64,000 bases of DNA. Source: Butyricicoccus porcorum. GTDB taxonomy: Bacteria; Bacillota; Clostridia; Oscillospirales; Butyricicoccaceae. The number at the start of each line of letters is the position of its first letter. Position 1 is the first letter of the stretch. A model generated the notes under the pieces. The model saw nothing but the letters and a program-made list of their open reading frames with translations, had not been told where the DNA came from and did not search any database. Where the stretch lies: NCBI RefSeq assembly GCF_002157465.1, contig NZ_NHOC01000003.1, positions 109,930 to 173,929 of the forward strand, written 5' to 3'. The translations under genes were made by a program, and so were the position numbers. Positions 54,250-62,839 of the stretch are shown piece by piece.

Positions 54250-55329
54250 ATGAAAAAGATACTGTTATGTATTGTCTTTATGGGATTTCTTACCGGATGT
54301 GCTGTCCATACAACAGTTACCGAGCCGGAATCCGAACCCAGCGTGTCCACTGGACGGCCGGAGCCGGCCTATGACCGTTTATCCATCTACAGCGCTCTGC
54401 CGGAGGAAGAAATATTGGTTTATCTCAATGCATTTCGTAAAGATACGGGCATTACAGTAGACTGCCAGAGGCTTTCCGCGGGCGAGATGATTGAGCGGGT
54501 TCAGCAGGAGAGAGAGAACCCGAGGGTCTCGGTGATTCTTGGCGGTGCAGCAGATCATTATGTGCAGGCCAATGAGGAGGGCCTGCTGATACCATATCAA
54601 AGTCCGGAACTGAGCAATGTCCCGGAGCCCTGTCTGGATCAGGCACAGGTATGGAATCCGATTTATATTGGTGTGATCTGCTTTGCCTGTAATGAGGACT
54701 GGTTTTTACAAAAGAACCTGCCGTATCCGACCTGTTGGGATGATTTGACTGCGCCGGAGCTGGAAGGGCAGATTGTACTTGCATCCCCGGAGACATCCGG
54801 TACATCCTACACAATGCTCGCCGCACTCATGCAGCAGCGTGGCGAAGAAAAGGCATGGGAATACTTGCAGATGCTGGATGCAAATGTTGGATGCTATACC
54901 CATTCCGGCATTGAACCGGTAGAAAAAGTCAAGCAGGGGGAATTTGCTGTTGGAATTGTGTTCTCCCATGACGGACGCCGCGCTGCGTTGGACGGCTACC
55001 CTGTTATGCTGTGTTATCCGGAAGATGGCACCGGCTATGAGATCGGTGCATGTGCGTTGGTACGCGGCGGCCCTGTGAAAGAGCGGGAGAATGCAGAACG
55101 GTTCATTGACTGGATGACTTCGCAGCGTGGGCAGGAATGCTATATTGAAGCAAAGAGCAGCCGACTGCCTGCAAACAGTACGGCACGATCGGCGGACGGC
55201 CTGCCTGCTATGAAGGACATCAAAACAGTGGAATATGATTTGGAATGGGCAGGGAGCAATCGGACACGGCTGATTGACGAATTCCAGAGACGGTTTCCAG
55301 GCGCGCAGACTCGAAAGAGTTTATCATAA
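54250..55329 (+). CDS. Solute-binding lipoprotein (AfuA/PotD-like, family 1)
   Basis: 359 residues. Signal peptide with lipobox FLTGCAVHT (Cys near residue 17). Type 2 periplasmic-binding fold: LSIYSALPEEEILVYLNAFR, VILGGAADHYVQANEEGLLI, GVICFACNEDWF, LTAPELEGQIVLASPETSGT, GIVFSHDGRRAALDGYP. Relatives bind ferric iron, 2-aminoethylphosphonate, phosphoglycerate or hexose phosphates. No permease or ATPase follows, so it could be a second sensor for the kinase. Next to a phosphoesterase, a phosphorylated ligand is attractive but unproven. Confidence 0.85.
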   Translation: MKKILLCIVFMGFLTGCAVHTTVTEPESEPSVSTGRPEPAYDRLSIYSALPEEEILVYLNAFRKDTGITVDCQRLSAGEMIERVQQERENPRVSVILGGAADHYVQANEEGLLIPYQSPELSNVPEPCLDQAQVWNPIYIGVICFACNEDWFLQKNLPYPTCWDDLTAPELEGQIVLASPETSGTSYTMLAALMQQRGEEKAWEYLQMLDANVGCYTHSGIEPVEKVKQGEFAVGIVFSHDGRRAALDGYPVMLCYPEDGTGYEIGACALVRGGPVKERENAERFIDWMTSQRGQECYIEAKSSRLPANSTARSADGLPAMKDIKTVEYDLEWAGSNRTRLIDEFQRRFPGAQTRKSLS

Positions 55330-55384
55330 ACGCGGCGGTGCGGCAGAAGCCGGGCCGTAACAAACAGAAAAGGAGAGAAGAAAA

Positions 55385-58300
55385 ATGAAACATCATTTGT
55401 CGTGGCGAAGGCGGCTGCTCAGTATGCTGCTGGCTCTGGCGATGGTAGCCACTGTCGTGCCGGCAACTGCCGGAGCGATTGGGGCAGAAGACACTGGAGA
55501 ATTCCTTAACGGCCCATATCTGATGACTCCGAAGTCGGACAGTATGGTTGTCGTCTGGGAACTGGATGAGCCCGTGAAGTCCACCATTACATACGGCACC
55601 GGAGCAGATGACATGCAGACGGTTGACGTACCGGTAGAGGAGGGCGCAGAATATAAGGGAGAAGCGATGCACATGTATCGCGCCCGTCTGACCGGATTAA
55701 AGCCGGGAACAACATATTCGTATACGGTCGCTACCGAAGATGGACAGACAATGGAAGGCCATTTCCGCACGCTGAGTGAAAATCCGGATGAGGTTCGCTT
55801 TGTGGTGGTCAGTGATACCCATCGTTTTGAAACCGCTGAGCAGGTTTCCGAGGCGATTGAAGCGTTCGACCCGGACTTTATCCTGCATACCGGCGATATG
55901 GTTGAGGGTACCGGATCCCAGAAGGATCAGTTTTCTTATTGGTTCCGCAATGTTGGAAGTTTCCTGCACAATGTGCCGGTAATCTACAACAGCGGCAACC
56001 ATGATTACGGCGTGTATTTCGACGAATATGTAACCAAGGTACAGAAGGAGCAGTATCACTCCAATGAAACCGGACGCAATGTATCCTTTAGTTACGGTTC
56101 GGTTCATTTTGCCATGGTGGACAGTAACCCGTGGTCGCTGTTTGAACTGAATTCGTCGGCTGGCGGACAGGTTGACCCGTCGACCAAAGCAGTTGTCGAT
56201 GAGTCGCTCAACTGGCTGAAGGATGATCTTGCATCTGATGCAGCCAAGACAGCAGATTTCCGCGTGCTGACCATGCATCATCCGTACGATGATAGCCTGA
56301 CCCGCAAATACATTCCTTCGATTGCAGAGGAAGGCAATGTCAACATCATGTTCAGCGGACATACACATCTGTATTTCCGCTACGCGTCCGCAAACCCGGA
56401 ACGCGGTACGAACACGCTCTATGTGACACAGGGCGATGCGCGTATCGGCGATGGCAAGATTGATACTGGCAAGGCGGATCAGCGCTTGGATGACAATTAC
56501 CCGAACCTTCTGGCAACCGGCAAGGGAGATATGCTGGAGGTCACCGTCAAGGACGGTAAGATGACCTATTCCAATATCGGCATGAAGGGCGATACAGAAG
56601 AGGTATATGAGACTGTTTCGCTGTCTAAGGATGGCCAGCAGCTTGCATATGACAACATTTCGATCACTCCGGACAGCATTCAGTCGGGTGATAAGGTGAC
56701 TGTTTCTGCCAAGGTAACCAACATCGGCACCGGTCTGGCAGCTGCACGCATGTGCATCAACGACAACGGAAACAAGCGGTGGCTGTACCAGTTTGGACAG
56801 GCAGGCAAGGAACGCGTCGTCGCGCTGGAACCGGGAGAATCGGCAGAACTGTCGGCGCAGCTGGAGCTGACTGAGTTGGGCAAGCACACACTGGAGTTTG
56901 CTGGTTATACCCGTGCAGTCAATGTTACGTTCCGCGAGGCAACCTATGTGTACAACAATCTGCGCACCAAACTGGGTGACGGTGAGGTCAGCGATCCGAA
57001 CAGTGACCTTCTTTGCGTAAAGGCAGATGTGAAGAACATCGGCAACGAAGTCGGCACTGCGACAGCAACCCTGCTGGTAAATGATAAGGAAATCGAGAGC
57101 AAGCCGGTTCATCTGGAAGCAGGACAGACTCGTTCCGTTGAATTCCGGTATACCTTCCCGGCTGGCGGAACATATACTGTAAAGATTGGCTCCTCCGCAG
57201 AGCAGAAGGTTACCGTTCTTGGTTCCATTCAGGGCACCCCTATCGTCAGGGATAAGTCTGGTTTGGGCAATGATGGTATCATCCGCGGTAACCCGACCCT
57301 TGTCAAGTATGATGGTGGCTGGGGACTGTCCCTTGACGGTGTAGATGACTATGTTGAAATTCCGGATAACAGGAATTATGTGATTGATAACGGCGTAACC
57401 GGTATGGTCTGGGCGAATGTCGATCGTCTGGCAATGGGAGATGAATGGGATCATAACCCGCTGCTGATGAAGGGCGCCTCTATCAGTTATGGTACAAACT
57501 ATCTGTTCCGCATGGCTGTCCGCAAGACAGGCATGGTTACTTATGGCATTGGATTCGACAATGATAATGGCGAATATTTCTGGAATGATGATGAGTCAAT
57601 TGAAGGTGCAGGCGTGCAGCTTGGCAATTGGGTACAGTATACCGGCGGCTTTGATCGCGCAACCGGCGGCACAAGCTGGGAAAATACCAAGCTCAGCGGC
57701 CAGATTGACGCGCCGGATTTCGATTCCGTCATTAAAAACTGGGAAGGCAAATCTATGTATTCCGGTTTTTCCTTCCACCGCCACCTGCTCAGCAACCGGG
57801 GCCGCGGCAAGACCCATACCATGCTGACTGGTGATATCGGCCAGATCCGCTTCTACAATGCAAAGCTGAGTGAAGAATCCAATAAGACTATTTACAGCAA
57901 TCCTTCCGACAAGGGACCGCAGGGCGAAAACCTGGTTGTATGGCTGGATTTTGCACCGGAAAATATTGAGACCGATGGCATGCATGTCACCGAATGGCGT
58001 CCGGTTATCGGTAATCTGAAGGAATTCTCCTATGAAACCGAAATTACCGGCGCTGCTTCGGCAAAGGCTGTCATTGAAATCTCAGACGATGGCGAGACTG
58101 TCAAGGCATCCAGAGAAGTAGATCTGGCAAACGGCAAGGGCACACTGGATTTGACCGAACTGGGGCGTGCAAAATATGTTCGCGTCTGTTCCAGACTCCA
58201 TTCTTCTGTTACAGAGGATGCAACCGATGTACCGGTTCTCAAGTCGTATACGGTTGTTGCAGGCAACTGCAATACCTGGAGTACACTGGCAGACTGGAAC

Positions 58301-58948
58301 AGAGGAACCTTTACCGGTGCCGCTGGTTATGAATCTGACGACGTATTCAATGATTATGCAAACGATTATGACGACTATTCCGGCGATGCTGATGTATCCG
58401 AAATCCCTGTTGGCAGCGATGTCGCAAAGGACCATTGGGCATATCCGTACATTCAGAAGCTGATTGAACAGGATGTGCTGCATGGTGACAGCGGAACCGG
58501 CAATATCCGTCCGAATGACCCCATTTCACGGGAAGAAATTGCAGCCGCATTGCTGAATGCATTGGATATTCCGGTCGACAAGACTGGCGAGATTGCCGCA
58601 GGAGACAAGTCCTCAGAATGGGCAAAGGATGTCCTTGCAACAGCCAAAGCTTATGGCGTTATGGTAGGTGATGAAAAGGGCCACATGAATGGCCAGCTGA
58701 ATGCAACGCGTGCAGAATTTGCTGCCATGATCGTCAGTGTTACTGGAATTAAGGCGGCTGATACTGCTGACCTGAAGAAGTTCTCGGACAGCACATCCGT
58801 TCCCAAATGGGCGCGCAACAGCATGACAGCAATGGTTGAGAAGGGGATTCTCTCCGGATATCCGGACAACACGCTGCGTCCCAATGCACCAATTACCCGT
58901 GCAGAAGCTGCTACCCTGATCCTGAAGGTAATCAGTAATAACTGGTAA
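55385..58948 (+). CDS. SLH-anchored multidomain metallophosphoesterase
   Basis: 1,187 residues, secreted. Signal peptide (RRRLLSMLLALAMVATVVPA, cleavage after TAGA), purple-acid-phosphatase N-terminal fibronectin-like domain (about 40-135), calcineurin-like phosphoesterase (VVVSDTHRF, HTGDMVEG, NSGNHDYG, MHHPY, FSGHTHLYFR; about 138-345), two CARDB-like beta domains (about 425-600, TPDSIQSGDKVTVSAKVTNI), a LamG/concanavalin-type domain (about 620-850, GLSLDGVDDYVEIPDN) and three SLH repeats (about 1015-1187). All metal ligands D, H, D, N, H, H, H are present. It likely releases phosphate or sugar from extracellular phosphoesters and stays on the cell wall through SLH. Confidence 0.93.
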   Translation: MKHHLSWRRRLLSMLLALAMVATVVPATAGAIGAEDTGEFLNGPYLMTPKSDSMVVVWELDEPVKSTITYGTGADDMQTVDVPVEEGAEYKGEAMHMYRARLTGLKPGTTYSYTVATEDGQTMEGHFRTLSENPDEVRFVVVSDTHRFETAEQVSEAIEAFDPDFILHTGDMVEGTGSQKDQFSYWFRNVGSFLHNVPVIYNSGNHDYGVYFDEYVTKVQKEQYHSNETGRNVSFSYGSVHFAMVDSNPWSLFELNSSAGGQVDPSTKAVVDESLNWLKDDLASDAAKTADFRVLTMHHPYDDSLTRKYIPSIAEEGNVNIMFSGHTHLYFRYASANPERGTNTLYVTQGDARIGDGKIDTGKADQRLDDNYPNLLATGKGDMLEVTVKDGKMTYSNIGMKGDTEEVYETVSLSKDGQQLAYDNISITPDSIQSGDKVTVSAKVTNIGTGLAAARMCINDNGNKRWLYQFGQAGKERVVALEPGESAELSAQLELTELGKHTLEFAGYTRAVNVTFREATYVYNNLRTKLGDGEVSDPNSDLLCVKADVKNIGNEVGTATATLLVNDKEIESKPVHLEAGQTRSVEFRYTFPAGGTYTVKIGSSAEQKVTVLGSIQGTPIVRDKSGLGNDGIIRGNPTLVKYDGGWGLSLDGVDDYVEIPDNRNYVIDNGVTGMVWANVDRLAMGDEWDHNPLLMKGASISYGTNYLFRMAVRKTGMVTYGIGFDNDNGEYFWNDDESIEGAGVQLGNWVQYTGGFDRATGGTSWENTKLSGQIDAPDFDSVIKNWEGKSMYSGFSFHRHLLSNRGRGKTHTMLTGDIGQIRFYNAKLSEESNKTIYSNPSDKGPQGENLVVWLDFAPENIETDGMHVTEWRPVIGNLKEFSYETEITGAASAKAVIEISDDGETVKASREVDLANGKGTLDLTELGRAKYVRVCSRLHSSVTEDATDVPVLKSYTVVAGNCNTWSTLADWNRGTFTGAAGYESDDVFNDYANDYDDYSGDADVSEIPVGSDVAKDHWAYPYIQKLIEQDVLHGDSGTGNIRPNDPISREEIAAALLNALDIPVDKTGEIAAGDKSSEWAKDVLATAKAYGVMVGDEKGHMNGQLNATRAEFAAMIVSVTGIKAADTADLKKFSDSTSVPKWARNSMTAMVEKGILSGYPDNTLRPNAPITRAEAATLILKVISNNW

Positions 58949-58982
58949 CTGGTGAACATGAAATCCATTCACGTATAAAAGA

Positions 58983-59020
58983 GCCGCCATGCCGGTGCAG
59001 TCGTGCACTGACATGGCGGC
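58983..59020 (+). terminator. Intrinsic terminator after phosphoesterase gene
   Basis: GCCGCCATG...CATGGCGGC with an inner GTGCAGTCGTGCAC stem, then AAACTTATTTT. Strong. Confidence 0.85.
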
Positions 59021-59117
59021 AAACTTATTTTAGCATATACCATCCTTGCCTGAGTTCCAACGTAAATGGTAAATAACACGTCATCTTCCACAGATCCGAA
59101 AAATCGGAGATAATAGT

Positions 59118-59153
59118 GTGTAAAGTGTAAAAAGTGTGCGACACACTTTACAC
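59118..59153. promoter_or_regulatory. Nested palindrome before TPR gene
   Basis: GTGTAAA occurs twice (59118, 59127) and its complement TTTACAC once at the end, forming overlapping hairpins; the inner one pairs AGTGTG with CACACT. It lies 18 bases before the next start region. Looks like an operator or RNA hairpin. Confidence 0.5.
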
Positions 59154-59170
59154 GAAAGACACGACAGGAG

Positions 59171-59557
59171 ATGACGATAATGAACACCAAGTTAGCCACT
59201 CGACAAATACGATTAAACGAATGGGCGGCAGAAAGTCCCTCGGCATATCTGCCGGATTTAGCAATGAGTTGCAACAATCTGGGCGTTTTGTATAGACAGA
59301 CAAATCGGCTGAAGGAAGCAGAGGCGGAGTATCTGCGTGCGAAGGAGATATACGAACAACTGGCGGCAGAGAATCCATCGGCATACATGTTTGATCTGGC
59401 GAGTACATACTATAATCTCGGTTTGTTGTATATGACGCTTAAGGATATTGAACAGGCAGTTGAATATTTTCGTAAAGCAAAGGAAGGCTTTATACAGACA
59501 GCAAGAGGCAATCCGGCTTATGAAAAATATGTGCAGTTGGCACAGAGCCAATTATAG
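59171..59557 (+). CDS. Small tetratricopeptide-repeat protein
   Basis: 128 residues made of about two TPRs: DLAMSCNNLGVLYRQTNRLK, EAEAEYLRAKEIYEQLAAEN and DLASTYYNLGLLYMTLKDIE, EAVEYFRKAKE-like. The repeated phrase AAE(N/S)PSAYLPDLA marks the TPR-rich proteins often found in Clostridia. Those are normally much longer, with many repeats, so this may be the end piece of a larger gene. SD ACAGGAGATG. An interaction scaffold; partner unknown. Confidence 0.75.
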   Translation: MTIMNTKLATRQIRLNEWAAESPSAYLPDLAMSCNNLGVLYRQTNRLKEAEAEYLRAKEIYEQLAAENPSAYMFDLASTYYNLGLLYMTLKDIEQAVEYFRKAKEGFIQTARGNPAYEKYVQLAQSQL

Positions 59558-59621
59558 CAATCCAAATAAATAGTGCACTCTCTTGACAAAGGTATTATGA
59601 TTAAATCAAGAGGTGATTATT

Positions 59622-60139
59622 ATGTTGCACAACGAAGCCAGAAAATTGTTGATTGAAGCATGGAATAGAACGCATAATGCAAAAGAAGTAGCAGAATGTT
59701 TTGGTGTAAATACAAGCACAGTCTACCGTTTGGTAAAGCGGATGAGAGAGACCGGTTCTGTTGAAACGAGGACTTCCCTGCGTGGACGCAAACCTTCTCT
59801 GAGCCGGAAAGATATTCAGAATATTGACTGTTTGATCCAGCAACAGCCGGATATTACAATTAATGAGATTATTGATACACTCCAACTCCATGTAAGTGAT
59901 GAAACAGTACGTAAAACAATTTTGAAGCTTGGATATGTCTATAAAAAGAAGTCTCTGCATGCTTCGGAACAGGAGCGTCCCCGATGTACAGCAAAAACGG
60001 AAAAATTGGGAGCAGCTTATACCGGAGAACGCCGCAAACAGCCTGGTATTTCTTGATGAAAGCGGAGTCAACACAAATATGACAAGGCATTATGCCCGTG
60101 CCCGGAAAGAAAAACGAGCAATTGACAGCACTCCTGTCA
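59622..60139 (+). pseudogene. IS630-family transposase, frameshifted and interrupted
   Basis: N-terminal HTH (MLHNEARKLLIEAWNRTHNA; FGVNTSTVYRLVKRMRETGS) and the start of the DDE core. An extra C in a run of four near 59979 shifts the frame (ERPRCTA for ERPDVQQ); the other frame continues NWEQLIPENAANSLVFLDES then GVNTNMTRHYARARKEKRAI. At CAATACAGTC, where IS630 and the second IS3 type share bases, the sequence jumps to the IS3 OrfA. Confidence 0.82.
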
Positions 60140-60364
60140 ATACAGTCACAACCTGGCGAGGTAAGCGAAAGAAATACGGAGATCAGGCATTTGTAGGAAG
60201 TGGTCATAAACAGCTGCCGGCAAGCGAGCAGAAACGAAGAATGCTTGAACTGGAGAAGGAAGTCAAAGAACTCCAGCGAGCTAACGACATACTTCAGGAG
60301 GCCCTTGGTTTTTTCGCAGCGCGCCGAAAGAAGTAAAAGCACATGAGCGATACCGCTTTATCCG
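60140..60364 (+). pseudogene. IS3 OrfA fragment (second type) fused to IS630 relic
   Basis: Matches 13824-14042 closely (TVTTWRGKRKKYGDQAFVGS; LQRANDILQEALGFFAARRK). Lacks the first 30 codons and all of OrfB; a T to A type change creates a stop right after RRKK. Confidence 0.85.
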
Positions 60365-60411
60365 GGAGGGGGCTGCAGACAAAAAGTTGGACTCCAAAAG
60401 GAGGCAACTGA

Positions 60412-61800
60412 ATGTATACAAAAGAGCAGGAAGAAATCGCGCTAAGAGAATACGAGCGGCTGGGGTCAATAGCTGCTGTAATCCATCAGTTGGGATACCC
60501 GAGTGAATCAACGCTTTACCGCTGGTATGAGCGCAAGAAAGCCGGGTTGGAGAACAGGCATGGCCAAATAGCAGAGACTACCGCAACGACCGGACATCAC
60601 TGCAACACACCGGGGCATCCAAGGCATCCCTCAGCAGAATTCAAATATGAGGTAATTCACCGTTGCTTTGAATTAGGCGAAGATGTAGAATATGTATCAA
60701 GGGAAATCGGATACAGCCGTATGAGCATATACGTCTGGCGCAGGAAATATCTGAAGTATGGGATGGTGGGTCTGATGGCGAAGAGAAAAAGCATACCAAG
60801 GGAGCCGTTGTCTCAGGATCATGCATTGCCTGAATTTGAGGAACTGGAGAATCTTCGAACGCAACTCCAGGAACTGCAGTTTGAAGTAGATGTGCTGAAG
60901 GAGACCATTTCAGTCTTAAAAAAAGACCCCGGCATCGATCTAACGGTACTCAGAAACCGTGAAAAGGCAGTGATCATCGATGCCTTGAAGGGGAAATATG
61001 CACTGCCAGCGCTGCTGTCCCGTCTTAAGATGGCCAAAAGCAGTTACTATTACCAGCAAGCTGTTATGAACAAACCCGACAAATATCTATCCCAGCGGGT
61101 ACAAATCACCTCAATTTTTCACGAAAACAGGGGCATATATGGTTATTGTCGCATTTATCTGGCACTGAAGCGCAAAGAAATTATGCTCTCCGAAAAGATC
61201 ATCTGCCGGATCATGAAAGAAGAAAAACTGTTGGTTTTGTGCTCGAATAAACGAAAACAGTTCGTATTTGGGGGAAATAATGCGCGAAGTAGAGAACATG
61301 ATCTTACACGATTTCCATTCAAATCAGCCGTATGAGAAGTTGTGGGCGGATATCACAGTTTTTTCCCTTTCGAACGGCAAGCTGTATCTCTCCGCCATTA
61401 TCGATTGTTTTGATGAAATGGTTGTGGGCTAGACGATCGGAACCTGCCCTAATGCCGATCTGGTCAACACCATGTTGGATCAAGTGATTGCTGATCTGCC
61501 AGAGGGATGTCATCTAATTGTCCATTCTGACAGGGGCTGCCATTACCGATGGCCGGATGGATTGAACGGACTAATGGGGCCGATCTCATTCGCTCTATGT
61601 CTAAGAAGGGCTGCTCCCCCGATAACGCAGTCTACGAAGGTATCTTTGAAAGGGTCAAAACGACATGTTCTTTGGCTGCTTTTGGACAGAAGTCTAGCTT
61701 GACGATTTTAGCCGGGAGATTGACCGCTATATCAATTGTTATAACCATAAACGCATCAATTTATCTTTAGGCGGGCTGAGCCCGATTGAGTATAGACATC
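60412..61800 (+). pseudogene. IS3-family transposase of a fourth type, decayed
   Basis: Starts MYTKEQEEIALREYERLGSI with SD AAAGGAGG and stays open 307 codons: two N-terminal HTH units (STLYRWYERKKAG; VSREIGYSRMSIYVWRRKYL), coiled coil, and the HTH_21 part (YALPALLSRLKMAKSSYYYQ; NRGIYGYCRIYLAL). A frameshift near 61275 moves the core to another frame (NQPYEKLWADITVFSLSNGK), TAG interrupts it after DEMVVG, and more shifts follow HSDRGCHYR. The last codons (YNHKRI, LGGLSPIEYRHHLG) are still readable near 61750-61800. Confidence 0.85.
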
Positions 61801-61851
61801 ATCTTGGTTTTGTTGCATCATCAGTCCAAGTGTTTGTCCGCACCCCCCTCC

Positions 61852-62400
61852 CTAGGTGCTATGCTCTTGAAAAGCTTCCAAATACCGAAATCGAGTGAAC
61901 TCATCAATAAATGTGTATTGATACCATTTACAACCAGCTTCTTGCCCTACAATACAAGAAGCTGGAACAAATTTTACGTCAATCTGAACACGTTGTCCTG
62001 GATAGCGCATCTGCTCATAAGGCTTCGGAATGTATTTGGGATTTGGCAGTTTCGCTGCCATCATTCCCTGTTTCTTAAGAAACCGATACAGACCGGAAAT
62101 AGAGCGAGTGTATCCACGCATGCGTAGCTTTACCCAGAATACTACCAGACCAGCATGAGGGTTTCTGCGCCGCATGTCATTGATGAGCTTGATTTCCTCT
62201 GGGGTATGCTGATTGGGATGGCTATGCGGTCTGTGTGATCGATCTGCCAGCGATTGCAGTGTGCCGTCGTAGCGATTCTTCCATCGATAGACATATTGAC
62301 GGTTGACATTGTATCGGATAGCAGCCTTGGTTGCTCCATGTTTCAATGCGTATTCAACTATTGCTTGCCGAAACCGCATCTTCTGTGTTATTGTATTCAT
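61852..62400 (-). pseudogene. IS481-like transposase, C-terminus lost
   Basis: 182 codons: N-terminal HTH (YALKHGATKAAIRYNVNRQY then VYRWKNRYDG), second HTH region (MRRRNPHAGLVVFWVKLRMR), and the first part of the integrase core with Asp in VQIDVKFVP and DEFTRFRYLEAF. It ends at LEAFQEHST beside the IS3 relic, before the second Asp and Glu, so inactive. The start is 60 bases inside an element end with GACAACTTAACCTTATCAC. Confidence 0.82.
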
Positions 62401-62547
62401 GGCGAATATAGTGCACCTGCCCTTCGGTTTTGTCTCGACAACTTAACCTTATCACAGGTTCGCTCTATATTCGCTTTTTATTTTTACTTTTTGTCACGCA
62501 TCATTGTAACACCTACATACTGATTTATAGTTTGCGAGCATTTACTG

Positions 62548-62576
62548 TTGACAGTCACTTAATATTATGATATGCT
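62548..62576 (+). promoter_or_regulatory. Near-consensus promoter of the 36-residue gene
   Basis: TTGACA, 17 bases, TATGCT. Followed by CGAGGTGGGG as SD. Confidence 0.75.
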
Positions 62577-62594
62577 ATATACGAGGTGGGGATT

Positions 62595-62705
62595 ATGCTA
62601 CATGGTAATATTATGGAATTGAATTTCTTTGCTCATAATGTTAGCAAAGAATGCACTTCTTTACTTTGTTTTGTTTTAATAGATCAGTTGTTCAAATATG
62701 ATTGA
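62595..62705 (+). CDS. Very small protein of 36 residues or leader peptide
   Basis: Reads MLHGNIMELNFFAHNVSKEC then TSLLCFVLIDQLFKYD. Strong SD (GAGGTGGGG, 7 bases from ATG), strong promoter before it, intrinsic terminator 50 bases after. The second half is hydrophobic. No known family. It may be a leader peptide controlling the membrane protein gene behind the terminator, a toxin-like small protein, or part of an sRNA. Coding status is inferred from the signals. Confidence 0.55.
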   Translation: MLHGNIMELNFFAHNVSKECTSLLCFVLIDQLFKYD

Positions 62706-62756
62706 ATGAACAGAGCAGAGTAAATGATATGTTACGATTAATATATTTATGAATAG

Positions 62757-62790
62757 CTCTGACTTTCTTTTTGAATGTCAGAGTTTTTTT
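62757..62790 (+). terminator. Intrinsic terminator or attenuator
   Basis: CTCTGAC and GTCAGAG arms, 13-base loop, then TTTTTTT. Lies between the small gene and the membrane protein gene. Confidence 0.85.
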
Positions 62791-62839
62791 GTGGAAATAT
62801 ATGAAATTAATGATCTTTGAATAAGTTACTTTTAAAAAT

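Noticed and set aside
55697-57454. 585-codon open frame opposite the phosphoesterase gene
   Set aside because: Antisense to a well-supported multidomain enzyme; no motif, no SD, odd Cys/Ile-rich composition.
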